A stretch of 10,388 nucleotides of DNA. Source: Methanocorpusculum sp. (GTDB taxonomy: Archaea; Halobacteriota; Methanomicrobia; Methanomicrobiales; Methanocorpusculaceae). The position numbers and the translations under genes were made by a program. The stretch is taken from assembly GCA_030539595.1 (NCBI GenBank), contig JAUNXW010000051.1, positions 1 to 10,388 of the forward strand, read 5' to 3'. Below are positions 1 to 6,984 of the stretch, one piece after another. Position 1 is the first letter of the stretch. Every line of letters starts with the position of its first letter. Under the pieces are notes generated by a model. The model did not search any database. It had not been told where the DNA came from and saw only the letters and a program-made list of their open reading frames with translations.

Positions 1-60
1 TATGCTGGCATTACAACTGATATCATGAATGTAAATACTGTTGGTCTTATGAATATATGA
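1..60 (+). CDS. Possible C-terminal tail of a gene cut by the window start
   Basis: Frame 1 is open from the first base to a TGA at 58-60 and encodes 19 residues (begins YAGITTD, ends GLMNI). The other two + frames hit stops within about 30 bases. The T-ending codons resemble the 3' ends of other genes here. Nothing in so short a peptide identifies a family, and it may be chance. If real, this gene converges on the minus-strand gene ending at 97. Confidence 0.25.
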   Translation, partial: YAGITTDIMNVNTVGLMNI

Positions 61-70
61 GGGTTAGGAT

Positions 71-86
71 TTAAAAAAAAGATTTA
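71..86 (-). terminator. T-run terminator of the surface-protein gene
   Basis: Eight consecutive A on the + strand (73-80) read as T8 on the minus strand, about 17 nt past the TGA of the gene ending at 97. Archaeal intrinsic termination needs little more than a U-tract, so this is a credible 3' end. The tract is flanked by two copies of gattta but there is no strong hairpin. Confidence 0.45.
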
Positions 87-96
87 CTGAAGGTGT

Positions 97-675
97 TCAC
101 TTCCTCATGAAACCCAAGAGAACAACAGCTCCAAAAACCGCGGCAAACACCGGAAATGGTGTTGCTGTGGGCTGAGCCTTTTGAGTTTCTGTCGACAAAG
201 CTGTTTCCTGAACTGTAATCGTCTGTGTAGGCGTTTCTGTTATCTTGAGACCTGAACCAAACGATGAACTTGTAATTCCCTGAAGAATTAGGTTAGTCGT
301 CTTCTGAACAATATTATCATCGAATTTCACATAAGGCTGACCTTTATCTGAATATTTCAGAGGTTCAACCGATATGTAAATCTTGTAGGTTGAAGCATCA
401 AAATTATTCGCAAGATTGAATGTTGTTTTCCATGTTCTGTCAAGATTTACCCCGAGAGGTTTGTCAGCAGTTGTAAGATATCCGCCTCCTGCGACAGGAA
501 TTTCCTGAATTGGCATATTCGGACCAGAAATATAAAGATAAACAGTGTATGTTTCGGGATTTGTTCCGCTGAGAGTTATCGGGTCGCCAATATAATAAAC
601 ATGATCTGCGGAGACGCTTCCGACAAATAAACATGCTATAATCAGCATGAGCGTTAAGGCAATAAATGATTTCAT
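97..675 (-). CDS. Small secreted, C-terminally anchored surface protein (DUF3821/S-layer-domain-like)
   Basis: This 192-residue protein has an N-terminal signal peptide (hydrophobic residues 4-20, likely cleavage after SVSA near residue 23). One compact beta-rich domain follows at about 24-135. Its opening ITLSGTNPE, then YLYISGPNMP, then DASTYKIYISVEP recall the repeated Ig-like domain of methanogen S-layer/DUF3821 proteins; I recognise this by pattern only. Residues about 146-173 form a Thr/Pro/Gln-rich stalk, probably glycosylated, followed by a membrane segment and a terminal MRK. The protein is therefore likely anchored outside the cell with a single domain, much shorter than typical multi-repeat S-layer proteins. 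The tail resembles archaeosortase-type anchors but lacks a clear PGF tripeptide. It lies 47 bp downstream of the flavoprotein gene and has its own TATA candidate. Its function is unknown; it is probably a minor envelope component. Confidence 0.7.
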   Translation of the reverse strand: MKSFIALTLMLIIACLFVGSVSADHVYYIGDPITLSGTNPETYTVYLYISGPNMPIQEIPVAGGGYLTTADKPLGVNLDRTWKTTFNLANNFDASTYKIYISVEPLKYSDKGQPYVKFDDNIVQKTTNLILQGITSSSFGSGLKITETPTQTITVQETALSTETQKAQPTATPFPVFAAVFGAVVLLGFMRK

Positions 676-705
676 AACAATTCCGTATAAAAATAAGGTG
701 AGGAT

Positions 706-717
706 AATATTAAAATT
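706..717 (-). promoter_or_regulatory. TATA-box candidate for the surface-protein gene
   Basis: On the minus strand the bases read aattttaatatt, centred about 36 nt upstream of the ATG at 675. With the usual TATA-to-start distance, transcription would begin about 10 nt before the ATG. It sits in the 47-bp gap after the upstream flavoprotein gene, so the surface protein may be transcribed on its own. AT-rich DNA makes chance matches common. Confidence 0.35.
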
Positions 718-722
718 GATGC

Positions 723-2027
723 TTAATATTTATCAGTAAAGTTCAGGACGCTTCTGATGCAGCCGTCCATGTTGAGATACTCAAACTGAGAGAATCTGCC
801 GACCAAGTCTACTCCGTAATTCTCAACCCAGTCTCTTATGATTTTGATATTTTTCAGATATTCGACGTCATAAACAACATATGCGTATTTGAAGCGGTCA
901 ACTGCTGCATGAACAACTTCACCGTTTAAAATTCCCATGCGTTTAAGCCCGTCAATTGTGTGAGAGATGAGTTCTTCGTCGGTCATCTTTGAGATTTCAT
1001 CGCCTTCGTTGTAGGTGATTTCAGCAAGAACAGCCGAACATCCTTTAGGGGCAACCTCAGTTGAAAAGTTTGATGGAAACGACAGCCTGTTGAATTTTCC
1101 CCACTTGTTTTCAGGGACATACATCCAGGAAATATTTGGAACTTCGCCTTTGAATCCTACAGATATACAGGCTATTGAATTGTAGCGGAGCTCACCGCAG
1201 GCTATTTTAATTTCTTCCGGAGCATTGTTCAGCATCGGCAGAAGAACTTCAAGCGGCACTGTTGAAATTACTCTGTCGAACTTTTCAGATTTGCTTCCCG
1301 CAAATACTTTCCAGCCGTCAGATATTTTTTCAAGTTTTGTTATCTCTGTGTTTGTATGAATACAGTCTTTGACAGGTTTTTCTATCGCGCGTACGAGTGA
1401 TTCAATACCTCCTTCAATTGGGTATGAGAAAACTGCCTGATGAGTGTATCCTTCGGTTTCAATTCCGATGGCTGATTTTATTATGTCTTCAACAGGTGGG
1501 CGAGGAACGCGACCGTCCATCCAGTGTTTTGACATTTTGTCTGTTGGATAGTTCCAGATTTTTTCGTTATACGGGACAAGGTAGCATTCTGCAATTCCTT
1601 TTCCAAATGTATAGTAAATCCATTCTTTGAAATTCTTAGGCTCTGCCACCTCTCCTTTTTCAACGGCTACAAGATTTTTGATATATTCGTTTATGCAGAA
1701 GAATAAGTCATCTTTGGGCAAATCCGACAAACCATTTTCAAACGGATATTTGATGTATTTTCCTTTGTAAAATATTTTGGTGTTGCGGTTTCTGATATCT
1801 CTGTTGTCTTCGAGAACGTTCTGCATGAAGTTCAAAACTTCTGTGTCGCGTGAAAATATTATGTGCGAGCCGCCGGAATCAAATGTGAATCCGCTCCTTT
1901 TTTCTGATTTGCAGAGACCTCCCGTTTTATTTTCTTTTTCATATACGGTTACCTCATGACCTTTTTCTTTTAAGAGACGTGCAAGCGTTACACCTGTAAG
2001 TCCCCCGCCGAGAATTGCCCATTTCAT
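723..2027 (-). CDS. FAD-dependent amine-oxidase/protoporphyrinogen-oxidase-like oxidoreductase
   Basis: This 434-residue protein starts with a Rossmann dinucleotide-binding fold. The glycine motif is at residues 7-12 (GGGLTG), the acidic residue ending strand 2 lies in VTVYEKE, and a following TGGLCKS matches the second conserved FAD-contact stretch of the flavin amine-oxidase/HemY/UDP-galactopyranose-mutase superfamily. A mid-region stretch YNEKIWNYPTDKMSKHW and the later GGIESLVRAIE are typical of the protoporphyrinogen-oxidase-like branch often found near glycan or lipid genes. I infer a soluble FAD enzyme acting on an unidentified substrate. True protoporphyrinogen oxidase activity is doubtful in a methanogen, and UGM seems less likely because the N-terminal signature differs. 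The start is fixed by the glycine motif close behind it and by a TATA candidate about 25 nt upstream, consistent with a leaderless mRNA. The next gene downstream encodes a surface protein, a weak hint of an envelope-related role. Confidence 0.75.
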   Translation of the reverse strand: MKWAILGGGLTGVTLARLLKEKGHEVTVYEKENKTGGLCKSEKRSGFTFDSGGSHIIFSRDTEVLNFMQNVLEDNRDIRNRNTKIFYKGKYIKYPFENGLSDLPKDDLFFCINEYIKNLVAVEKGEVAEPKNFKEWIYYTFGKGIAECYLVPYNEKIWNYPTDKMSKHWMDGRVPRPPVEDIIKSAIGIETEGYTHQAVFSYPIEGGIESLVRAIEKPVKDCIHTNTEITKLEKISDGWKVFAGSKSEKFDRVISTVPLEVLLPMLNNAPEEIKIACGELRYNSIACISVGFKGEVPNISWMYVPENKWGKFNRLSFPSNFSTEVAPKGCSAVLAEITYNEGDEISKMTDEELISHTIDGLKRMGILNGEVVHAAVDRFKYAYVVYDVEYLKNIKIIRDWVENYGVDLVGRFSQFEYLNMDGCIRSVLNFTDKY

Positions 2028-2047
2028 GATTAGTATTTTGTATCTAC

Positions 2048-2057
2048 ATTATAATTA
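2048..2057 (-). promoter_or_regulatory. TATA box of the flavoprotein gene
   Basis: The minus strand reads taattataat, centred about 25 nt upstream of the ATG at 2027. Predicted initiation therefore falls on or next to the A of the start codon, as in a leaderless archaeal transcript. It lies in the 181-bp divergent region shared with the phosphate operon. Confidence 0.5.
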
Positions 2058-2131
2058 ATCAGTCTATTACAGATTGTGTTTTCTCTTCTTACTGGTGTAA
2101 TAGGTGAAGAACGATATAATTGTGCACTAAG

Positions 2132-2149
2132 CTATATATTCTATATATT
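2132..2149 (+). promoter_or_regulatory. Doubled TATA box of the DUF47-PiT operon
   Basis: The nonamer ctatatatt occurs twice in tandem (2132-2140 and 2141-2149). Each copy is a good archaeal TATA element. Initiation about 25 nt downstream would fall near 2162 or 2171, giving a leader of about 40-50 nt before the ATG at 2209. That placement argues against the earlier in-frame ATG at 2152. The remaining divergent region (2058-2131) shows no repeat or operator that I can support. Confidence 0.5.
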
Positions 2150-2208
2150 TTATGTATGAAACATTCATGTATATTAACCACGAATTTTATGTAAGAAAGA
2201 GTGAACTT

Positions 2209-2838
2209 ATGGGTCTAAAAAATATAATTGTTCCGCAGGACAGAATATTTTTTGAGCTGTTCGAAGAACAGGCAGATGTTGTCTGTGAAGCCGCCGACAT
2301 GCTCATAAAAATCTTTGATGACTACACAAACATCGAAGACAAATACCGTCAGATGAAAGAAATCGAGCACAAAGGCGACGTTGTTGCGCACAAAGCCCAT
2401 GATGAACTCAACAGAACCTTCATAACTCCTTTTGAACCCGAAGAAATCTCAAGACTTGTAACCTCACTTGACGACGTCATCGACTTCATAGACGACGGCG
2501 CACGCATGCTTTTGGTTTATGAAGTTCAGTCGCCCGACCAGTTCATGCGCGAATTTGCAAAATGCATCCGTCAGGCTGCGGACGAAATAAAAACAGGAAT
2601 CAAAAACCTGAGAACTCTCAAAGACACGGAAGTCATCAACAGTGCATGCATAGAATTAAACAGGCTCGAAAACGTAGCCGATGAAATACTCACAAGCGCA
2701 CTGAGAAACCTTTTCAAAACAAACGACGCTGTGCAGATAATAAAACTCAAAGACATCTACGAACACTTTGAAATAGCCACCGACAAATGCGAAGACGTCG
2801 CGGATGTATTTTCAGCAATAATCATCAGGCACACATAA
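2209..2838 (+). CDS. DUF47/PhoU-like phosphate-transport accessory protein
   Basis: From 2209 this encodes 209 residues, the usual length of the DUF47/PhoU_div (TIGR00153) family. The family's N-terminus is recognisable: MGLKNIIVPQDRIFFELFEEQA. An ATG at 2152 would add 19 residues unlike the family and lies upstream of the predicted transcript start, so 2209 is preferred. The sequence is almost all helical, with acidic/His clusters as in PhoU-type metal-binding bundles: EIEHKGDVVAHKAHDEL near residue 50 and IYEHFEIATDKCEDVADV near 190. Family members are cytoplasmic partners or regulators of low-affinity Pit transporters, and the gene is followed 3 bp later by a PiT permease, the classical arrangement. 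The mechanism (gating, stability or sensing of Pit) is inference. Its coding strand is rich in A and C and poor in T. Confidence 0.9.
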   Translation: MGLKNIIVPQDRIFFELFEEQADVVCEAADMLIKIFDDYTNIEDKYRQMKEIEHKGDVVAHKAHDELNRTFITPFEPEEISRLVTSLDDVIDFIDDGARMLLVYEVQSPDQFMREFAKCIRQAADEIKTGIKNLRTLKDTEVINSACIELNRLENVADEILTSALRNLFKTNDAVQIIKLKDIYEHFEIATDKCEDVADVFSAIIIRHT

Positions 2839-2841
2839 GAA

Positions 2842-4041
2842 ATGGATACAGTTACAACCGTAATCGTAATACTTGGCATTTTTATAGCACTCGCGTTTAA
2901 CTTCTCAAACGGCAGAAACGACGCTTCAAACACAATTGCAACAGTCGTCGCAACAAGAGCCCTGAGACCTCAGGTTGCAATAATTATTGCATCTGTATGC
3001 TGTCTTGCAGGACCGTTTGTATTCTCTACGGCGGTTGCAAAAACAATCGGCAAAGGGATTGTCAACCCTGAAATTTTCACTCCTTTTTTACTGTTCATCG
3101 GTTTGTGCGGTGCTGTTCTCTGGGTTAATTTCTGTTCGCACAATGGTATACCTGTTTCTTCTTCGCATTCGCTTGTCGGCGGTTTAATCGGTGCGGGACT
3201 TGCAGAAGGCGGTTTTGCCGTGATTTTCGGACCAAGCCCGGAGATGTTTTTTGGAATGCTTTACTATCTTGCAATAGGAGCTGCTGCAGGAGCTTTGATT
3301 ATGTTTCTGCTTGCGGTTATTTTTAAGGATTCGATTAAAGTTTTTACAATCCTTGGGGCTTGTGTTGGTGCTGTAATTGCAGTTCCTATCGCTATGATTC
3401 TTGGAATATTCCAGTTCAGCGGTCTGCTTGCAATTCTGCTTTTCATTTGTGTTTCTCCTATGTTAGGTCTGGTTGTCTCGTATTTGTTTACGATTATTCT
3501 TACAAGAATTACAACCCGCCGTGTTAAGCATCCGATGAAGATGAATAAGTGGTTTCAGCGTGTTCAGATTCTCGGTTCAGGTTTCCAGGCTCTGAGTCTT
3601 GGAGGAAATGATGCGCAGAACGCTATGGGAATTATTTTTGCGATTCTTCTGTCTGTAGGTTTAATCGGTGCTGAAGATGCTCTTCCGTGGTGGGTGATTA
3701 TTCTTTCTGCGGTTGCAATTTCTGCGGGAATTCTTTCCGGAGGATGGAAAGTTATCAAAAAAATGGGTATGGATATTACAAAACTTGTACCTTATCAGGG
3801 TTTTTCAGCTTCGGTCTCCGGAGGTCTTGTTCTTTCGTTCATGACTACATTTGGTGTCCCTGTTTCAACGACTCATGTGGCAAGCGGAACAATTATGGGA
3901 ACGGGTGTGACAAAAGGTGTTGGAGCTGTAAATTGGGGGACTGTTCGTCAGATGGTTACTGCGTGGATTATTACAATTCCGTGCGCAGGGGCTGTTTCAT
4001 TTATCGGGTATCTGGTGTTCTCGTTTATTTTCGGATTCTGA
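2842..4041 (+). CDS. PiT-family inorganic phosphate permease
   Basis: This 399-residue polytopic membrane protein of the PiT (SLC20/PF01384) family is predicted to import phosphate by cation symport. Both halves of the internal duplication are visible. The N-terminal signature is FNFSNGRNDASN (residues 19-30, the GANDxxNA-type motif), with GIPVSSSHSLVGG from residue 102. The C-terminal repeat is GGNDAQNAMG from 254, with GVPVSTTHVASG from 338. About ten or more hydrophobic segments span the sequence, separated by a basic central loop around residues 217-235 (TRITTRRVKHPMKMNK). The length fits compact archaeal and bacterial Pit proteins. The start lies 3 bp after the DUF47 stop, with no strong Shine-Dalgarno sequence, suggesting translational coupling in a two-gene operon. 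Codons drift from A/C-rich at the 5' end to T-rich at the 3' end, partly explained by hydrophobic residues. The transported ion and coupling cation are family knowledge only. Confidence 0.93.
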   Translation: MDTVTTVIVILGIFIALAFNFSNGRNDASNTIATVVATRALRPQVAIIIASVCCLAGPFVFSTAVAKTIGKGIVNPEIFTPFLLFIGLCGAVLWVNFCSHNGIPVSSSHSLVGGLIGAGLAEGGFAVIFGPSPEMFFGMLYYLAIGAAAGALIMFLLAVIFKDSIKVFTILGACVGAVIAVPIAMILGIFQFSGLLAILLFICVSPMLGLVVSYLFTIILTRITTRRVKHPMKMNKWFQRVQILGSGFQALSLGGNDAQNAMGIIFAILLSVGLIGAEDALPWWVIILSAVAISAGILSGGWKVIKKMGMDITKLVPYQGFSASVSGGLVLSFMTTFGVPVSTTHVASGTIMGTGVTKGVGAVNWGTVRQMVTAWIITIPCAGAVSFIGYLVFSFIFGF

Positions 4042-4047
4042 AAAGAG

Positions 4048-4060
4048 TTTTTAATTTTTT
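4048..4060 (+). terminator. T-rich terminator of the phosphate operon
   Basis: Two T runs (T5 at 4048-4052, T6 at 4055-4060) begin 7 nt after the PiT stop, in a 40-bp gap between convergent genes. This suits U-tract-dependent archaeal termination; there is no clear hairpin. Confidence 0.5.
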
Positions 4061-4069
4061 ATGATTCAC

Positions 4070-4076
4070 AAAAAAA
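4070..4076 (-). terminator. T7 terminator of metG
   Basis: Seven A on the + strand read as T7 on the minus strand, 6 nt past the metG TGA (4084-4082). It forms the other half of the convergent terminator region. Confidence 0.45.
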
Positions 4077-4081
4077 GAATA

Positions 4082-6093
4082 TCAGTGAACTTTTGTTCCA
4101 GCTGGAACATCGTTCAGCGGAATCAGAAGCGAAGCTTCTTCGCCTGCTGCGAAAAGCATACCGTTGCTTTCCTCGCCTCTGAATTTTGCCGGCTTAAGAT
4201 TTACAATAACGATAATCTTCTTACCAACCATTTCTTCCGGGGTGTATTCAAGCGCAATACTTGAAACAATCTGTCTTACCTCAGTTCCGATATCAACCTG
4301 AAGCCTTAAGAGCTTCTCGGTCTTTGGAACTTTCTCTGCCTTAACAACAAGCCCCACTCTTAAATCGAGTTTGGCAACATCGTCAATTGATACAATATCT
4401 GTTGAGTACGGCTCAATCTCTGTCATTTTTTCTTTACCTTCTGCTTTTGCTGCTGCGTCTTTCGCACGCTTTTCAAATACCGCTTCAAGCTCCTCGCGCA
4501 GCTTGTCCTCGATTCTTGGGAAAAGCGGTTTAACATCTCCGAGCGTCTTATTCTCAAACGGCGTAAGCGCGTCTGAAATCGGGTGAGACTCAATCTTATC
4601 CGTGTATCCGAGCATCTCCCAGAGTTTCTGAGCTGACTCAGGCATAACCGGCTGAATCACAAGAGCGCAGGCTTTTACAATCTGCAAACAGTTTTTAAGA
4701 ATCTGTGCAGCTGCAGGAACATCATCTTTCAGAAGTTTCCACGGAGCAGAGTTCGAAATGTATCCGTTACCGAAAGCAGCAAGATGCATAATTGCATCAA
4801 CCGCAATCTTAAACTCATAACCTCTGACAGCAGTCTCAATTTCTTTGAGAGACTTAGCAATCTCGTCAAAGATTGACTGCTCAACAGAAACTTCTGGAAC
4901 AGCTCCAAGCTTATTTTTCACAAGCGTCATACTGCGGTTTGCAAAGTTTCCGAAAGTGTTGACAACCTCGTTATTAATTCTTGCTTGGAACTCTTTCCAC
5001 GAAAAGTCAAGTTCTTTCGTGTGGCTCGTGTAAGCCAGAAGATAATATCTTAAGTAGTCCGGAGAAAGTCCCTTATCAAGATAATCCTCTTTAGTCCAGA
5101 CAACATTTCCGCGCGACTTTGAAAATTTCTCGCCGTTAATTGTAACCATCCCACTTGCAACAATTGCTGTCGGAGGCTGATAACCAGCTCCGTGAAGCAT
5201 CGCAGGCCAAAAAACACAATGATGATAAATAATATCAGAACCGATGAAGTGAATTCTGTCTCCGTCGCACCAGTATTTTTTCCAGTCAGCGTTGTTTGAT
5301 TTAGCCCACTCTTCCGTAAACGCAATGTATCCTATTGGCGCATCTACCCAGACGTAGCAGACAAGACCGTCAGCATCTTCTGACGGGAATTTTACTCCCC
5401 AGTCGAGCATTCTTGTGATGCACCAGTCTTTGAGTTCGTTTTCAACCCAGCCTATAGCATAGTTTTTAGCGTTGATCGTTCCGCCGATTGTCGGAAGATA
5501 TTCTAAGAGATAGTCTCTGAAACTGCTGAGTTTGAAATAGTAGTGCTTCTGCTCTTTCAGTTCTGCTTTTGTCCCGCAGGTTGCACATACAGGGTCTAAA
5601 ATCTCTCCCGGTTCAAGGTGTCTGCCGCAGCCCTGATCGCATTCGTCTCCTCTTGCATGTTTACCGCAGTAAGGACATGTTCCTTCGACATATCTGTCTG
5701 GAAGGAATCTTTTGCAGTTTGGGCAGTAACTCTGCTGAATTGTTTTTTCGTAGACGTAGCCTTTTTCTATAAGCGTCTTGAGTATTGATGTTGTGCGCTT
5801 ATGATTGGTTTCGTCGTCGGTCATTCCAAAGCGGTCAAATCTTATTCCCATCGCTTTGAAGACTTCATCAAAGTGTGCGTGGTATCTTTCGCAGACTTCA
5901 CGCGGTGAGGTTTTTTCAGCTTCAGCTGTGACGACAATTGGTGTTCCGTGATTATCAGAACCGCAGATGAAGACAATGTCGTCACCTAAGCGGCGAAGAT
6001 ATCACCTGGGATATATGTCCTGAGGTGCCCTAAATGGCATAAGCCGTTTGTGTAGGGTAAACCGCAGGTTACTACGGCGGGTTTATTTGTCAT
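4082..6093 (-). pseudogene. metG: Methionyl-tRNA synthetase, broken by a frameshift near its N-terminus
   Basis: MetRS charges tRNA-Met. The gene is clear but not continuous. From the ATG at 6093 it reads PAVVTCGLPYTNG, then the HIGH motif as HLGH (residues 20-23) and TYIPGD, then stops at 5986 after 35 residues. The rest, from YLRRLGDD and FICGSDNHGTP onward, continues in another frame from 6001 to 4082. Family members have four residues (such as VYVR or IFVR) between these points, so about 13 nt are missing, which predicts an intact length of about 674 residues. The downstream part is complete: two zinc knuckles (CPNC and CPYC, then CATC, about 5575-5726), the KMSKS loop as KFSKS (5114-5128), an anticodon-binding helical domain, and a C-terminal Trbp111/EMAP-like OB domain (about 4082-4400). 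An internal start at 5851 would lack HIGH and should be inactive. Two conserved positions also differ (G-L-C for G-P-C, P-G-D for P-A-D). MetRS is essential, so this is either an assembly/consensus error or a decayed copy with a second gene elsewhere. Confidence 0.9.
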
Positions 6094-6095
6094 GT

Positions 6096-6126
6096 CTATA
6101 TAATTTGGTGTGCTGTTGTATTTAAG
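6096..6126. promoter_or_regulatory. Divergent promoter region between metG and the hypothetical gene
   Basis: Only 61 bp separate the two start codons. The motif at 6118-6126 reads gtatttaag on + and cttaaatac on minus; both are TATA-like. Its centre lies about 29 nt from the metG ATG at 6093 and about 33 nt from the ATG at 6155, so it could serve a leaderless metG mRNA and a short-leader hypothetical mRNA. A second + strand TATA candidate, tatataatt at 6098-6106, would give a leader of about 28 nt for the + gene. Confidence 0.45.
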
Positions 6127-6154
6127 TGAACGGAGAGCTAATGTATTTAGAAAC

Positions 6155-6901
6155 ATGCGAACCCTTACATTTCCAGTAATTTCTCTGGGCTCAGAACTGC
6201 CGAAGTTTCCAAAGGCTGATGCTCTTGCCGATTGGGTTAAATCCCGCTACGGCAAGGAAAGCGATATAATAAGCTGGGCGGTTGAGGAAACAGTTAAGGA
6301 GCAGAAGGAGTTTGTTGCTTTTCCTTCGGCTGCGGGTGAGTTTTACCGTAAAAGAATTGAGGATGCGCTTTCCGATGATTTCAGTTTTGATATGAAAGCT
6401 GTTTCAGATGATGTTGAAACTGTCCGCAGATATTTTAAAGACTGCCGATGGTCTCTGCCGTCGCCGTTATCTTTTACAAACAGTAAAAAAGATGATGATG
6501 CCGATGATGTAATAAACGCATTTTCTAAATTCTTCCGAGAGATGAGAGATGATGGAATTTCCGGGCACATTCTTCTCTCAGATAATCCTGAGGATATTGA
6601 ACTTGAGGAGTTTTCTTCGCGTAAATTTTTATGGGTAACACCTTCTTCAAAGATTGAAATGATTCTTGAGAGGTCAAGGGATATTATAATCGATTCAAAA
6701 GATATAGGTCTACTTGAAGATTTGTTTGATTCGTATAATATCAGATATGTTTACGTTAAAGATGCTGACAGCGCTTCTTTGATGAAAACGCTTGAGATGT
6801 TTGATGCTGATTATGTTTGTGTCTGCGGGACTGCGCCTTGTGATGATGTGGCGGATTACTGGAAGAAACTCAGCGAGGTTAGCGTTGAGATGGGGTTGTG
6901 A
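6155..6901 (+). CDS. Uncharacterised 248-residue protein divergent from metG
   Basis: I do not recognise a named family. The start at 6155 (MRTLTFPVISLGSELP) is preferred over 6110, whose extra 15 residues are basic and overlap the promoter. The protein is soluble, acidic and mixed alpha/beta, with no signal or membrane segment. Residues about 15-90 are helical and charged. A linker near residues 105-125 is Asp/Lys-rich (KKDDDADD). The C-terminal half alternates strands and helices in a Rossmann-like rhythm: SGHILLSDN, RKFLWVTPS, RDIIIDSKD, IRYVYVKDAD, ADYVCVCGTAP. Three Cys lie at 222, 224 and 229 (CVCGTAPC), a possible metal or redox site, but nothing proves it. It has its own promoter region and ends 83 bp before the helicase gene. 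Its codons are T/G-rich, unlike the A/C-rich start of the next gene. It could be a methanogen-specific conserved protein. Confidence 0.75.
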   Translation: MRTLTFPVISLGSELPKFPKADALADWVKSRYGKESDIISWAVEETVKEQKEFVAFPSAAGEFYRKRIEDALSDDFSFDMKAVSDDVETVRRYFKDCRWSLPSPLSFTNSKKDDDADDVINAFSKFFREMRDDGISGHILLSDNPEDIELEEFSSRKFLWVTPSSKIEMILERSRDIIIDSKDIGLLEDLFDSYNIRYVYVKDADSASLMKTLEMFDADYVCVCGTAPCDDVADYWKKLSEVSVEMGL

Positions 6902-6920
6902 GACGAGGTTCACCTCATCT
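6901..6920 (+). other. Imperfect inverted repeat at the end of the hypothetical gene
   Basis: Arms agacgaggt (6901-6909) and acctcatct (6912-6920) pair over 9 bp with one mismatch around a 2-nt loop, directly at the stop codon. No T-run follows, so a bacterial-style terminator is unlikely. A 2-nt loop is also too tight for a full hairpin in RNA. It may be a DNA dyad for a regulator, or chance. Confidence 0.25.
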
Positions 6921-6947
6921 TACTCTATTGACAAAACGTATAACATC

Positions 6948-6956
6948 ATTAAATTA
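6948..6956 (+). promoter_or_regulatory. TATA-box candidate of the helicase-ogt operon
   Basis: The sequence attaaatta is centred about 33 nt upstream of the ATG at 6985, predicting a transcript start within a few nucleotides of the start codon. A prettier TATA-like run (aaatatataa, 6968-6977) lies too close: its transcript would begin inside the conserved N-terminal helicase motif. Confidence 0.4.
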
Positions 6957-6984
6957 CTCTCACGCTCAAATATATAACCAATCA

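Noticed and set aside
2152..2208. ATG at 2152 as the start of the DUF47 gene
   Set aside because: It lies too close to the TATA boxes to be in the transcript and adds 19 residues foreign to the family.
3687..4064. A 125-codon + strand frame inside and past the end of the PiT gene, cysteine- and tyrosine-rich
   Set aside because: It overlaps the clearly coding PiT 3' half in another frame, has an unnatural composition, and resembles no family; it is a shadow of T/G-rich codons.
5050..5325. A 91-codon minus-strand frame inside metG
   Set aside because: It is out of frame with the conserved MetRS sequence including KMSKS.
5849..5851. Internal ATG as the true start of a shorter functional MetRS
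   Set aside because: The protein would lack the HIGH motif and half of the catalytic Rossmann fold, while unmistakable MetRS sequence continues upstream.
5986..6004. Programmed ribosomal frameshifting in metG
   Set aside because: A -1 shift would restore the frame but still omit four conserved core residues, and no classical slippery heptamer or following structure is evident.
6898..6984. N-terminal extension of the helicase from the GTG at 6898
   Set aside because: The 29 extra residues are unlike the family, overlap the upstream stop and promoter, and the conserved N-terminus begins at 6985.
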